Source of the DNA: Chloroflexota bacterium
GTDB lineage: Bacteria > Chloroflexota > Anaerolineae > Aggregatilineales > Phototrophicaceae
Reading direction: 5' to 3'
DNA length: 64,000 nucleotides
Assembly: GCA_011523735.1 (NCBI GenBank)
Contig: WTGB01000048.1
Location: forward strand, 1-64,000
In this document: positions 1-9,168 of the stretch, one piece after another
How the letters are laid out: each line of letters begins with the position of its first letter
Numbering within the stretch: the first letter of the stretch is position 1
Notes under the pieces: generated by a model
The model's input: only the letters and a program-made list of their open reading frames with translations
What the model was told of the DNA's origin: nothing
Databases searched by the model: none
Translations under genes and position numbers: made by a program

Positions 1-1
1 C

Positions 2-37
2 TACGCGACCCTCGCTGTACTCGATGCTAAGAAATAA
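2..37 (+). CDS. Possible 3' end of an upstream gene (partial)
   Basis: Frame 2 is open from the window edge and encodes YATLAVLDAKK followed by TAA. It may be the tail of a gene that starts outside the window, plausibly part of the same respiratory locus as the cytochrome c downstream. Eleven codons are too few to identify a family, and chance openness cannot be excluded. Confidence 0.25.
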   Translation, partial: YATLAVLDAKK

Positions 38-135
38 TTTGAAGCGGTTGCCCTGCATAGGCTCGCCACCATCTTGCGTCGCCCCGCGATGAATTGTACA
101 ATTGGGAGCGCATTGAACTTTCGAGGAGCGTCTTT

Positions 136-411
136 ATGAAGGCATTGGCTACTGTCGCACTGGTGTTGATCGTGCTGCTTGCTGGCGGCGCAATCACATC
201 TAATCTGCTTTCTTCGGACCTTGCCATACAGCAGACCACCGATCCTAGCGGCGACTTCCTTACCGCCACTCCCGATCAGGCTGCCGCCTTCATTCTGGTG
301 ACCGGCTTCATCATCTTTAACGTTGTCGGCGCAGGCTTGACCCTGATGCTGGTTTTCTGGCTGCTGAATCGCCAAGTGACCGCTGCCCGCCAGCAATCGC
401 CTGCCTCTTAG
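136..411 (+). CDS. Small two-TM membrane protein next to cytochrome c
   Basis: A 91-residue protein with two hydrophobic segments (about residues 3-22 and 50-75) separated by a short polar loop, ending in a basic tail. The start at 136 is preferred over the upstream in-frame codon because GAGGAG lies 8-9 bases before it. It sits 43 bases ahead of a membrane-anchored c-type cytochrome, so an accessory role in a terminal oxidase or quinol-oxidising complex is likely by context. The sequence itself matches no family I recognise. Confidence 0.6.
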   Translation: MKALATVALVLIVLLAGGAITSNLLSSDLAIQQTTDPSGDFLTATPDQAAAFILVTGFIIFNVVGAGLTLMLVFWLLNRQVTAARQQSPAS

Positions 412-454
412 CTGTGCCGCCGCCAGCGCGGACTCGCCGACGGCTGCGCGCTCC

Positions 455-934
455 ATGACCGATAAGCCACCCCCTGCTAGAGGAGCCAGTTTTCGCGTCG
501 TCGCTGGAATAGCGCTGCTCGCGCTCATTGTTTTTGCCGCGGTCCTCGTCGCAATAATGTCCAATTCTGAGCCTGGCAGCAGTGAGATCAACGCCGAATC
601 CTATGCTGAAGAAGTCGCTGCCGCCCTCACAAACGCTGATAGCGAAGTCGGTGGCGACCTGGTCTATGAACTGGAGTGCAACCTCTGCCACCTACAAGGG
701 GATGGCAGCTTATCGCCACTATTCTTTGGTCTCGCCGACTTCGCATCCGAACGCCGAACGCCCCTCTCCGCGGAGCAATATCTTTACGAAGCGATCCTGT
801 ATCCCGGTCTGCACCTTGTCGAGGGCTATACCAACGCCATGCCGAACAATTACGCTGAACGACTCTCGCAGCAGGATGTCGGTCACATCATCGCCTATCT
901 GCTGACGTTTGCTGCGGAAGAGAGCGACCCGTGA
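455..934 (+). CDS. Membrane-anchored c-type cytochrome
   Basis: A 159-residue protein with an N-terminal transmembrane anchor (about residues 15-36) and one cytochrome c domain. The heme-binding CxxCH motif is visible as CNLCH near residue 76, and a methionine in NAMPNNY about 50 residues later is the probable distal heme ligand. The C-terminal helix (QQDVGHIIAYLLTF) is typical of class I cytochromes c. It should transfer electrons on the outer face of the cytoplasmic membrane, probably to or from an oxidase encoded upstream of the window. No clear ribosome binding site precedes ATG 455. Confidence 0.85.
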   Translation: MTDKPPPARGASFRVVAGIALLALIVFAAVLVAIMSNSEPGSSEINAESYAEEVAAALTNADSEVGGDLVYELECNLCHLQGDGSLSPLFFGLADFASERRTPLSAEQYLYEAILYPGLHLVEGYTNAMPNNYAERLSQQDVGHIIAYLLTFAAEESDP

Positions 935-976
935 CAGTCTCCTCTGGTTATTTGAGATACTGGGATTCTACCCCGC

Positions 977-2689
977 ATGAGTTTTGACACTTTCACCATT
1001 TCTGCGCTCGTTGACGAGTTCAGTGCCACGCTCATCGATGGGCGCGTGCAAAACGTGATTGATGTTGACGAAATGGGCATCGGGCTCGAGATCTATGCTG
1101 ATCGCGCGCGCCATTACCTTTATCTCAGCGCTGATGCGAGCTTGCCCCGCGCGCATCTTGTTGGGGCGAAGTTGCGCCGCGGATTATCAAAGCCGAATCA
1201 GCTTGGCTTGCTTTTGCGCCGCTATGTGAGAGGCGGTCATATCGTCCAGGTCTGCCAGCCGCCCTGGGAGCGCTTGCTCACGATCGACATTGAAGGGCAG
1301 GAAGGCGCAGTCAGCCTCATTGCCGAACTCATGCCGCGCCGCGCAAACGTGCTGCTCCTTCAAGGGGGCGTCATCCTTGATTGCCTCAACCGCGTCGGTC
1401 CGGAAGACAACCGCTATCGCCTTAGCCTGCCGAACCATGATTACGTGCCACCACCGCCGATCAAGGGACAACTTGAGCCGGCGCAAATTACAGAGGCGGA
1501 TCTGGCGCGGCTTCTCGACAATACGGAGAAGGACTCGCTGCAAACGCGGCGCCTGTTGCCCGGGCGGATTCTCGGCATGAGTCCGCTGTTGGCGAAGGAG
1601 ATCGTCTTCCGCGCGACGGGCGACGCGCAATCCGCCCGGCGCAATACGGAGAGCGCGTCGCTCTACGCGGCATTTCAAGACATCGTCGCTCCATTGCTGC
1701 GGCGGGACTGGCAGCCGGGCATCGGCAGCAGCGATGGCGCCCCAGCCGCTGTCAGCGCCTTTCCATTACGCCACCTCGAATGGCAGAGTTGCCAATCCAT
1801 CAGTCGGGCGATCGACAAGTTTGTAACTTCGATCAGCGGCGCCGACGCCTACAAATCAGCCAAGCAGCCAGTGCAGGCGGCAATTGACGAGACCAAAGCC
1901 AAGCTCTCTGCTAAGCGGGCCTCGCTGCAGCGCAGCCTGCGGGCGGACAGCGAGCTTGAGCGCCTGCGGCAGTCGGGCGAACTTATTCTCGCTTACCAGT
2001 ACACGATCGAGGAGAACCAGACGGAACTTCGCGCCCAATACGACTCCGATGCGCCGGAGCTTGTCATTGGGATTGACCCCGACCGCAATCCTCTGGAAAA
2101 TGCGCAAGACTATTTTCGGCGCTATGACAAAGCCAAAGGCGCTTTGGAAGCGGTGCCCGCGCTGATCGCCGAGACGCGTACGGAGTTGCAATTCATCGAG
2201 CAACTGGAAAGCGACCTCATGATCGCATCCAACTGGCCCGAAATCGACGATGTGATTCAAAGTCTTCAAAGTCGCGGACATTGGCAGGGCAAACGCCTCA
2301 AAGGCTTGGGCGGCGGTGGACGACAGGGACCGCTGCGCTTGGTCAGCCGCGATGGCTACGTCATCTTTATCGGCCGCAACAGCCGACAGAATGAAGCTGT
2401 CACCTTCAAGTCAGCGAATCCACAAGATATCTGGTTGCACGCGCGGGATGTCCCGGGCGCACATGTCGTCATTCGGAACGATGGGCGGCGCATCAAGGAC
2501 GAGCTCATTGCCGAGGCCGCTGCCGTCGCCGCCTACTACAGCAAGCATCGCGACAACTCGCGCGTTCAGGTCGACTATACACGCGTGAAATACGTCAAAG
2601 CCATCAAAGGCGCCGGACCAGGCATGGTCGCCTACCGCAATGAAAGTTCCATTTTTGTCCGTCCGCAAGACGAAAACATACTCAAATAG
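977..2689 (+). CDS. rqcH: RqcH / NFACT-family ribosome quality-control factor
   Basis: A 570-residue protein of the Rqc2/RqcH (FbpA, NFACT) family, which binds stalled 50S subunits and recruits tRNA-Ala to add C-terminal alanine tails that mark nascent chains for degradation. The NFACT-N domain covers the first ~220 residues. A helical coiled-coil region (about 290-420) follows, and then the NFACT-R domain carrying DIWLHARDVPGAHVVI, the most diagnostic motif. Length is normal for bacterial RqcH. Older databases call such proteins fibronectin-binding proteins. It stands alone, 42 bases after the cytochrome gene and convergent with the glycosyltransferase unit. Confidence 0.9.
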   Translation: MSFDTFTISALVDEFSATLIDGRVQNVIDVDEMGIGLEIYADRARHYLYLSADASLPRAHLVGAKLRRGLSKPNQLGLLLRRYVRGGHIVQVCQPPWERLLTIDIEGQEGAVSLIAELMPRRANVLLLQGGVILDCLNRVGPEDNRYRLSLPNHDYVPPPPIKGQLEPAQITEADLARLLDNTEKDSLQTRRLLPGRILGMSPLLAKEIVFRATGDAQSARRNTESASLYAAFQDIVAPLLRRDWQPGIGSSDGAPAAVSAFPLRHLEWQSCQSISRAIDKFVTSISGADAYKSAKQPVQAAIDETKAKLSAKRASLQRSLRADSELERLRQSGELILAYQYTIEENQTELRAQYDSDAPELVIGIDPDRNPLENAQDYFRRYDKAKGALEAVPALIAETRTELQFIEQLESDLMIASNWPEIDDVIQSLQSRGHWQGKRLKGLGGGGRQGPLRLVSRDGYVIFIGRNSRQNEAVTFKSANPQDIWLHARDVPGAHVVIRNDGRRIKDELIAEAAAVAAYYSKHRDNSRVQVDYTRVKYVKAIKGAGPGMVAYRNESSIFVRPQDENILK

Positions 2690-2702
2690 TTGGCGGTTTC
2701 CA

Positions 2703-3914
2703 TTACTTGACAGCGTCGCCCAAAACGCGGCTGGCAGCCTCCAAGACTTGTTCGACGCTAATTTCTCGTACGCAAGGGTGGTAGCTCGGATCGTCGTCCC
2801 GCCAGTCGAGGATGCGGCAAGGACGGCAGCCGATATCCGATGTCACGACAACATGCCGGCGCGGATCGCCCCAAGGCGCGAACTCAGCGGGATCGGCGGG
2901 GCCAAACAGCGCGACCGTCGCCGTATGTACCGCCGCCGCCAGATGCAGCGCGCCGCTATCCGGTCCCAAGACTGCCAGTGACCTTTCGTAAAGCGCTGCT
3001 AACTGTCCCACTGTAGTTGCCCCGGCGGCGATAGCCCTGCCCGTTTTCATGTTGTCCTTTATGTCAGCAATCAATGTCTTTTCCGCCGCTGTGCCGGTGA
3101 ATATGATGGCGGCATCGTAGCGAGTCGAAATCTCGTCGGCGACCGACGCCCACTTGTCCGCGCGCCAGATCTTGCTGTCTCGGCCCGAACCAGGATGGAT
3201 GCAGATGAGCCTCTTCTGCGGCGGGAGCTGCCATTCTCGCAGCCTCTTGTCGACGAAATCCTGATCAGCAGCCTGCACGGGATAACGCAGTTTAATGTCG
3301 CAGCGACTAATCTCGCCCGTCCAACTTTCCGCCAATCGCATATTCTGCTCGACCGAATGTCGATGTTCGAATTTGTAGACTCTGGTCAGGAAGGGCGCGA
3401 CGTTGTTGAGGTCATAACCGACCCGCTGCTTTATCCCAGCGAGATATGCCACCAGCGCGCCCCACCAATGATCCGGTCGCATGATGATTGCGCTGGCGTA
3501 GCCGATCTTTCGCAGTCGACGCGCCGACTCAAATGCCAGCCGCCAGGGATCGCGCGCGGGCTGGTCGGCCCGCTGAAAGCCGGGGAAGGCTACGGTCAGC
3601 ACACGGTCAATTTCCGCGTAGTTTGCCAAGGCATCCGCCGACCAGGGACCGCAGAGCACGTGAATGCTTGTATGCGGACTGCTCTGTTTGATCGCTTGAA
3701 TCGCGGGACTGCATAGCAATACGTCTCCCAGATGATCGGGGCGGATGATTAGCAGCCTCTCGCTATCAGCGCCGGTGGGGATGACAGGCAGCCGCGCCGC
3801 TGCCGCGAGCAAGCCATCCCGCAGCCGATGTTTTGCGGCTGGACGACGAAGAGACTCGGCCATGCGCGCATTGCGAAGAGCTAGCGTCTTTCTATCCAAG
3901 CTCCAGCCTCGCAT
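2703..3914 (-). CDS. Glycosyltransferase family 9 (heptosyltransferase-like)
   Basis: A GT9-type enzyme of about 400 residues. The N-terminal domain opens with RLLIIRPDHLGDVLLCSPAI, the classic heptosyltransferase start. The C-terminal nucleotide-sugar domain contains CIHPGSGRDSKIW and a PDSGALHLAAAV segment typical of the family. It overlaps the 3' end of the upstream glycosyltransferase gene by 23 bases if the first start is used; an internal ATG at 3863 would remove the overlap, and neither start has a strong ribosome binding site. The sugar donor cannot be read from sequence. If the organism lacks LPS, the target is more likely a cell-surface polysaccharide or glycoprotein. Confidence 0.88.
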   Translation of the reverse strand: MRGWSLDRKTLALRNARMAESLRRPAAKHRLRDGLLAAAARLPVIPTGADSERLLIIRPDHLGDVLLCSPAIQAIKQSSPHTSIHVLCGPWSADALANYAEIDRVLTVAFPGFQRADQPARDPWRLAFESARRLRKIGYASAIIMRPDHWWGALVAYLAGIKQRVGYDLNNVAPFLTRVYKFEHRHSVEQNMRLAESWTGEISRCDIKLRYPVQAADQDFVDKRLREWQLPPQKRLICIHPGSGRDSKIWRADKWASVADEISTRYDAAIIFTGTAAEKTLIADIKDNMKTGRAIAAGATTVGQLAALYERSLAVLGPDSGALHLAAAVHTATVALFGPADPAEFAPWGDPRRHVVVTSDIGCRPCRILDWRDDDPSYHPCVREISVEQVLEAASRVLGDAVK

Positions 3915-5103
3915 AGACTTGCAGCAGCGCCGGCATCAATGCGCGCCAATCATAATGAGCCAGTACTTGCCGGCGCGCCAGCTCGCCCATGGCCTCGCGC
4001 CTTTTGTCGTCTCCTAAGAGCGCGACTATCGCCTCGGCGAAAGCCGGGGCGTCATCGGCAATTGCGATCGCGCTGCGCGCCTCGTCATTCAGTCCAGCCG
4101 CGCCAATACTTGTCGAGATAACCGCGCAGCTGGCCGCCATCGCTTGCAAGATCTTGAGTCGCGTGCCGCTGCCCATCCTCAAGGGCACGACATAGAGCGA
4201 CGCTTCATGCAGGTAGGGCAGGGCAGACTCAACCCAGCCGGTCAAAGTGATGCCGTCTTTTCCCGCCAATGCGCCTAGCCGCCGGTGTGGATTTCTGCCT
4301 ACGACCTTGAGTTGAATCCCGGGCAGCTGCTGCCGCACGGGTGGCAAAATATTAGCGCAGAACCACTCGATCGCATCGACATTCGGCCGATAATCCATCT
4401 TGCCCGTGAAGACAAGTTGCCCCCGCGCGCGCTGACTCTCATCCGGCTGGCGATAATCTTTCACATGGATGCCGTTAGACATCACCGTGATCGGCGCGCC
4501 AGTGTAAGGCTTCAGCAGGTTGCGGTCTTCTTCGCTGACCGCGACGATCGCGTCCACCCCGCGGCAGACTCGTTGCTCAAATCTCGCCAGACGCCTTGCC
4601 TGCGCCTTCGAATATAGCTGGGCTGGCGCCCGGCGGAGACTGCGTCTGTCCACCTCCGCGATGACACGCTGTAGTTCCGCTTCGGCGTTCAGCGCGTCGT
4701 AGACCACCTTTGCCCCGCGCTTCTCCTGCATGATCACATCCAGATAACCGCCCAGCTCCAAGCCGGAAAACTGAACGATATCGAATGAATTATTTCGGAG
4801 CAGTCGCCTCAAGGCAGCTTCATACGCTTTGCTCGCCAGTCTGGATTCCATATCCGCCGAGCTGCTCGTGGCGAGTTTGATCAGTCGTGAGCTTTTGCTG
4901 CGTCTCGGCAAAGGCGCAGTATGGACAGCATGACAGCGTTCATAGAGCGGCTTGGACTCGGCGCCTATCGCTCGCTCGGTGAAACTCAGCAAGGTAACCT
5001 GATGCCCCGCGTCAAACAAGCCGCCAATGATGCCCCAATTGCGAATGGCGGCGCCCGATTCGCTGGGGAAGGGGATATCGGGTGTGAGCAGCAAGACCTT
5101 CAT
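3892..5103 (-). CDS. GT4-type glycosyltransferase
   Basis: A 403-residue GT-B fold enzyme. The N-terminal acceptor domain begins MKVLLLTPDIPFPSESGAA. The C-terminal donor domain holds the GxM-type turn FTGKMDYRPNVDA, a GWV step and GSGTRLKILQAMA with the second EX7E glutamate region altered, a pattern I associate with TIGR03087-like sugar transferases of exopolysaccharide loci. It starts 7 bases after the preceding GT4 gene and runs into the GT9 gene, so the three are probably one transcript making a surface glycan. Confidence 0.85.
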   Translation of the reverse strand: MKVLLLTPDIPFPSESGAAIRNWGIIGGLFDAGHQVTLLSFTERAIGAESKPLYERCHAVHTAPLPRRSKSSRLIKLATSSSADMESRLASKAYEAALRRLLRNNSFDIVQFSGLELGGYLDVIMQEKRGAKVVYDALNAEAELQRVIAEVDRRSLRRAPAQLYSKAQARRLARFEQRVCRGVDAIVAVSEEDRNLLKPYTGAPITVMSNGIHVKDYRQPDESQRARGQLVFTGKMDYRPNVDAIEWFCANILPPVRQQLPGIQLKVVGRNPHRRLGALAGKDGITLTGWVESALPYLHEASLYVVPLRMGSGTRLKILQAMAASCAVISTSIGAAGLNDEARSAIAIADDAPAFAEAIVALLGDDKRREAMGELARRQVLAHYDWRALMPALLQVYARLELG

Positions 5104-5110
5104 ACCGCGC

Positions 5111-6214
5111 CTAATTCAAGACGTCGTCGTAGCAATCCAGCGCTGTACGCGCGCTATCGACCCAGCGGAAGCGCGCTGCCCGTTTGAGCGCCGCCTCAGA
5201 TTGCCGCTTCCGCCAATCGCTGTCGGTGAGCGCTTGCTTCATCGCGGCCGATATAGTGGCGGTATCCTGCGGGTCGACTTTTAAGCCGACCTCTCCCACA
5301 ACCTCCGGCAAGGAAGCGACGTGGCTGACGATCGGCACGGTGCCGCAGGCCATCGCCTCCAGCGCCGGCAAGCCGAAACCCTCATAAAATGAGGGCGTAA
5401 TCAACGCAATGGCATGATTGTAAAGGGCGGGCAACTGGCTATCGACCACCTCGCGCTTGAAGATGATTTCGTCCTTGAGGCTCACGTCGTGCAAGTCCGC
5501 CATCAGCTGTTCATAATGCCAACCGGGTCGTCCTGCCAGCACCAGCTTTGGCGCATCGGGCAACTCCAGCTTGAGATCTCGGTAAGCTCGCGCCAGCCCG
5601 ACCAGGTTCTTGCGCGGCTCAAGCGTACCCACAAACAGGAAGTAAGATTCAGGCAGGTCGAGCGCTTGAATCGTCTTTTGGCTGCAGCTTATTTTAAGCG
5701 GCATAAACTGCTCATCAACGCCGTGCAATTGCACCGTGATCATCTCGGGAGGCACATCGAGGATATCGACAAGATCGGCTTTCGTCGCCTGGCTAACAGC
5801 CAATATATGGTCCGCGCGCCGTACTGATGCAACAATCTGCCCATTATAATAGCGGCGGCTGGCGGCGGTTAAGTATTCGGGAAAATGAATAAAGCTGAGA
5901 TCGTGTACGGTGATGACATGGCGCCTGGCTCCGCGGACCGGCGCGATGAAGTCCGGGCTATGCAGCAAATCAAAGCGGTGCCGCCAAAGCTCAACTGAGA
6001 GCGCCGCTCTTTCCAGCACGTGGTGCGGAGGCGTCCATACTGAGGCGCTCTCAAAGCAGTCCGACAGCCGCTCGCTCGTCTTCCGGCTCTGCAGCAATGT
6101 CAATTTGTGGGACGGTTGCAGTTGTTCAAAGGCGGTGACAAGTGCTGTAATATAACGGCTGGTGCCGCCAACACGATAATGAGTGAGTCGGGCGTCCATT
6201 CCGATATGTGCCAT
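5111..6214 (-). CDS. GT4 family glycosyltransferase
   Basis: A 367-residue family 4 transferase. The first domain starts MAHIGMDARLTHYRVGGTSRY, with the glycine-rich donor loop. The second domain has FVGTLEPRKNL and the retaining EX7E motif in YEGFGLPALEAMACG. It is similar in layout to mannosyl- or rhamnosyltransferases. It is the first gene of a three-glycosyltransferase unit. There is no Shine-Dalgarno sequence: a TATACT box lies only six bases before the ATG, suggesting a leaderless message. Confidence 0.9.
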   Translation of the reverse strand: MAHIGMDARLTHYRVGGTSRYITALVTAFEQLQPSHKLTLLQSRKTSERLSDCFESASVWTPPHHVLERAALSVELWRHRFDLLHSPDFIAPVRGARRHVITVHDLSFIHFPEYLTAASRRYYNGQIVASVRRADHILAVSQATKADLVDILDVPPEMITVQLHGVDEQFMPLKISCSQKTIQALDLPESYFLFVGTLEPRKNLVGLARAYRDLKLELPDAPKLVLAGRPGWHYEQLMADLHDVSLKDEIIFKREVVDSQLPALYNHAIALITPSFYEGFGLPALEAMACGTVPIVSHVASLPEVVGEVGLKVDPQDTATISAAMKQALTDSDWRKRQSEAALKRAARFRWVDSARTALDCYDDVLN

Positions 6215-6220
6215 AAGGCG

Positions 6221-6226
6221 AGTATA
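6221..6226 (-). promoter_or_regulatory. -10 box of leaderless glycosyltransferase promoter
   Basis: On the minus strand TATACT ends six bases before the ATG at 6214, so transcription would start at or next to the start codon. A weak -35 candidate, CTGGCA, lies 18 bases further upstream. Confidence 0.5.
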
Positions 6227-6290
6227 GCGGTATCATTTTTGCCATGCCAGCCGAAACCGCGCCGCCTCCGGTCGCGCAAAGGAGTGGAGC

Positions 6291-7262
6291 ATGACGCGTT
6301 ATGATGTAGTGACCCTGGGCGAATCAATGATGCGTCTAACACCGCCTGGCGATCTGCGCATTGAACAGACGCGGTCCTTCGATATCTGGGTTGGCGGCAC
6401 CGAATCCAACACCGCCGTCGGTTTGGCACGGCTCGGCATGGATGTCGCCTGGTTCTCCCGGCTGCCAGCTTCGCCGCTCGGTCGTTACATCAGCAATCGC
6501 ATTGCTCAATACGGCGTGGACGCCAGCCATGTCGTCTGGGCGGAGGACGAACGCCTGGGCATCTACTTCCACGAGAAGGCGCAGCCGCCCCGCGCCAGCG
6601 AAATCATCTATGATCGCCGAGATTCCGCCATGAGTCGTATGCAACCCTCAGACCTGCCCGCCAACTTGTTCAAGACTGATGAAGCGCTGCTTTTTCACAC
6701 GACTGGCATCACCCTGGCGATCAGCGAAACAGCGGGGGAAACTGCCCACGAGGCGATGCGATTAGCGAAAGCGGCCGGCTGGCGCATCAGTTTCGATACC
6801 AATTATCGGAGCAAGTTGTGGTCCGGCGCTGAGGCCGCGGCCGGCTGCGACCACGCCATGAAGCAGGCCGATCTCATCTTCTGTCCGCTGGGCGACTACC
6901 AGGTGATGTATGGCGACGCCACACCGGGCGCTGCTATCGCCGACCTGCAGGCGCGCTATCCCAATACTCTCATCGTCATGACCCTGGGCAAAGAGGGCTC
7001 ACAAGCCATCACGTCTGACGGAGAGATCCTGCGACAGCCGGCAATCCTGGCTGGTGAAGTCGGGCGGATCGGCGGCGGCGATGCTTTCGCGGCCGGCTTC
7101 ATTTATGCCTGGCTGAATGAGGGCGATGTCATCAGTGCTCTAAAATGGGGCGCGGCGCTATCATCGCTGAAGTACACCATCCCGGGCGATCTGCCACTGA
7201 TCGACTACGAGGCGGTGGCGGCGCTCGTGGCTGGCGACGCAGGCGGGGGTCTGCTCCGTTAG
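6291..7262 (+). CDS. kdgK: PfkB-family sugar kinase, probable 2-keto-3-deoxygluconate kinase
   Basis: A 323-residue ribokinase-fold kinase. The N-terminal motif VVTLGESMMRLTPP and the substrate-site GGTESNTAVGLARLG fit KDG kinases. Near residue 262 GRIGGGDAFAAGF carries the anion hole and the catalytic aspartate. KDG kinase phosphorylates 2-keto-3-deoxygluconate in uronate and semi-phosphorylative Entner-Doudoroff catabolism. No KDPG aldolase is adjacent, so the exact sugar is inferred from motifs alone. The start at 6291 is supported by AAGGAG about 10 bases upstream. Confidence 0.85.
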   Translation: MTRYDVVTLGESMMRLTPPGDLRIEQTRSFDIWVGGTESNTAVGLARLGMDVAWFSRLPASPLGRYISNRIAQYGVDASHVVWAEDERLGIYFHEKAQPPRASEIIYDRRDSAMSRMQPSDLPANLFKTDEALLFHTTGITLAISETAGETAHEAMRLAKAAGWRISFDTNYRSKLWSGAEAAAGCDHAMKQADLIFCPLGDYQVMYGDATPGAAIADLQARYPNTLIVMTLGKEGSQAITSDGEILRQPAILAGEVGRIGGGDAFAAGFIYAWLNEGDVISALKWGAALSSLKYTIPGDLPLIDYEAVAALVAGDAGGGLLR

Positions 7263-7326
7263 GGATGACTTGGCGCTCCTTCAGGATTTCCGGCCCCGCT
7301 GTCTAGCAGACCTTCCTTGATTCCTC

Positions 7327-7332
7327 TATAAT
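7327..7332 (+). promoter_or_regulatory. -10 box before ABC exporter gene
   Basis: A perfect TATAAT hexamer lies nine bases before ATG 7342. No convincing -35 box is present at normal spacing. The predicted start of transcription is within two or three bases of the ATG, so the message may be nearly leaderless. Confidence 0.45.
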
Positions 7333-7341
7333 CCCTTGCTT

Positions 7342-9168
7342 ATGTGCATATCTTCTTCCGCTTCTATTATGACCACAACAATTGATCAGCGTCATCCATT
7401 CGTCCGCTTGCTCAACTACGCTTCGGCATACAAGCGCCGCGTGGCCTTGGCGGCATTGTATTCTATTCTTGGCAAGCTATTTGACATCATGCCACCGGTT
7501 CTGATAGGCATGGCGGTAGACATCGTCGTGAAGCGGGAGGATTCGCTGCTAGGGCGTTACGGCGTGACAGAGTTAAGCTCGCAACTCATCATACTTGGCA
7601 TCGTCACTTTGATTGTCTGGCTGCTAGAGTCAGTATTTGGATATCTTCAACGCATATACTGGCGCAATCTGGCGCAGTCGATGCAGCATGATCTGCGTGT
7701 CGATGCCTACGATCATGTGCAGCATCTGGAAATGGCCTATTTCGAAGATGAAAGCACCGGCGGTCTGATGTCGGTGCTGAATGACGACATCAATCAATTG
7801 GAGCGCTTCCTTGATATCGGCGCCAACGATGTCGTTCAGATTCTAACGACTATCCTGGCCATTGGCGGCATATTCGTCTTCATCGCGCCGAGCGTCGCCT
7901 GGATGGCGGCTGTTCCGATTCCTTTCATCATTTGGGGTTCGATGAAATTCCAGAAGCTGCTGACGCCGCTTTATGCCGATGTGCGCGAACAGGTCGGCGT
8001 TATCAACCATCACCTCTCCAACAGCTTGAGCGGCATCGCGACGATCAAGAGCTTCACCGCGGAAGATTACGAAGCCGAGCGCCTGCGCATCGAGAGTAAG
8101 GAATACCTCGAGCGCAACCGCCGCGCCATCCGCCTGGGCTCGGCCTTCACGCCCTTGATCCGCATGGTTATCGTCACCGGTTTCATCGCCATAACCATCG
8201 CTGGCGGGCAACTGACGCTGAATGGCGCGTTGGAGATCGGCGCGTACAGTGTGCTGATCTTCATGACACAGCGCCTGCTCTGGCCCCTGACCAGGCTCGG
8301 CGAGACCTTTGATCTTTACCAGCGCGCCATGGCTTCGACGAAACGCATTCTCGACTTGCTCGCTATTAAGTCGACGATCGTTGATGGTGATTTGCATCTG
8401 TCAAAGCGCGACGTCCGCGGGCACATGTGGCTTGACGAAGTCGATTTCGCCTATAGTGATGGCCGCGAGGTGATCAAGGGACTTTCTCTTGATATGCCAG
8501 CTGGGGATACCATCGCCATCGTCGGGGCGACCGGCGCTGGCAAGAGCACCGTCATCAAGCTCCTGTTGCGCTATTACGATGTCACGGCGGGCCGTGTCAT
8601 GCTCGACGGCTACGACCTGCGTGAGCTCAAACAGGAGGACATCCGCAATGCCATCGGCTTGGTCAGTCAGGATGTCTTTCTCTTTCATGGCACCGTGCGG
8701 GAAAACATTGCTTATGGCGACCCCCAGGTGCCCGATCATCTCATCGTCGAGGCGGCCAAAGTTGCCGAAGCGCATGAATTCATCATGCAACTGCCGCAGG
8801 GCTATAATACGGTCGTCGGCGAACGCGGACAGAAACTCTCCGGCGGTCAGCGTCAGCGCCTGTCCATCGCGCGCGCCGTGCTAACCGATCCGCCGATCCT
8901 GATCCTCGATGAAGCGACCTCATCGGTGGATAACGAAACCGAAGCGGCCATTCAGCGTTCGCTCGAGCGCATCGTCATCGGGCGCACCACTATCGTCATC
9001 GCCCATCGCCTGTCCACCGTCCGCAACGCCGATATGATCTACGTCCTGCAAGATGGGCAGCTTCACGAGTCGGGCCGGCACGAAGACCTTTTGCTGCAAG
9101 ACGGGCTCTACGCGTCGCTTTGGCGCGTGCAGACGGGCGAGCGCGTTCTGGCAGGTCTGGCTCCCTAA
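7342..9168 (+). CDS. ABC exporter, fused membrane and ATPase domains
   Basis: A half-transporter of about 608 residues. Six transmembrane helices occupy roughly residues 25-320. They are followed by a nucleotide-binding domain with Walker [11 protein letters not shown]-loop [10 protein letters not shown], signature [14 protein letters not shown], Walker [13 protein letters not shown] and H-loop IAHRLSTVR. It should act as a dimer exporting lipid, peptide or drug-like molecules; the substrate is not predictable. The start is uncertain: ATG 7342 fits the promoter, and ATG 7369 (MTTTIDQ) is the alternative. No ribosome binding site is visible before either. Its stop overlaps the stop of the convergent dehydrogenase gene by four bases. 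Confidence 0.92.
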   Translation: MCISSSASIMTTTIDQRHPFVRLLNYASAYKRRVALAALYSILGKLFDIMPPVLIGMAVDIVVKREDSLLGRYGVTELSSQLIILGIVTLIVWLLESVFGYLQRIYWRNLAQSMQHDLRVDAYDHVQHLEMAYFEDESTGGLMSVLNDDINQLERFLDIGANDVVQILTTILAIGGIFVFIAPSVAWMAAVPIPFIIWGSMKFQKLLTPLYADVREQVGVINHHLSNSLSGIATIKSFTAEDYEAERLRIESKEYLERNRRAIRLGSAFTPLIRMVIVTGFIAITIAGGQLTLNGALEIGAYSVLIFMTQRLLWPLTRLGETFDLYQRAMASTKRILDLLAIKSTIVDGDLHLSKRDVRGHMWLDEVDFAYSDGREVIKGLSLDMPAGDTIAIVGATGAGKSTVIKLLLRYYDVTAGRVMLDGYDLRELKQEDIRNAIGLVSQDVFLFHGTVRENIAYGDPQVPDHLIVEAAKVAEAHEFIMQLPQGYNTVVGERGQKLSGGQRQRLSIARAVLTDPPILILDEATSSVDNETEAAIQRSLERIVIGRTTIVIAHRLSTVRNADMIYVLQDGQLHESGRHEDLLLQDGLYASLWRVQTGERVLAGLAP

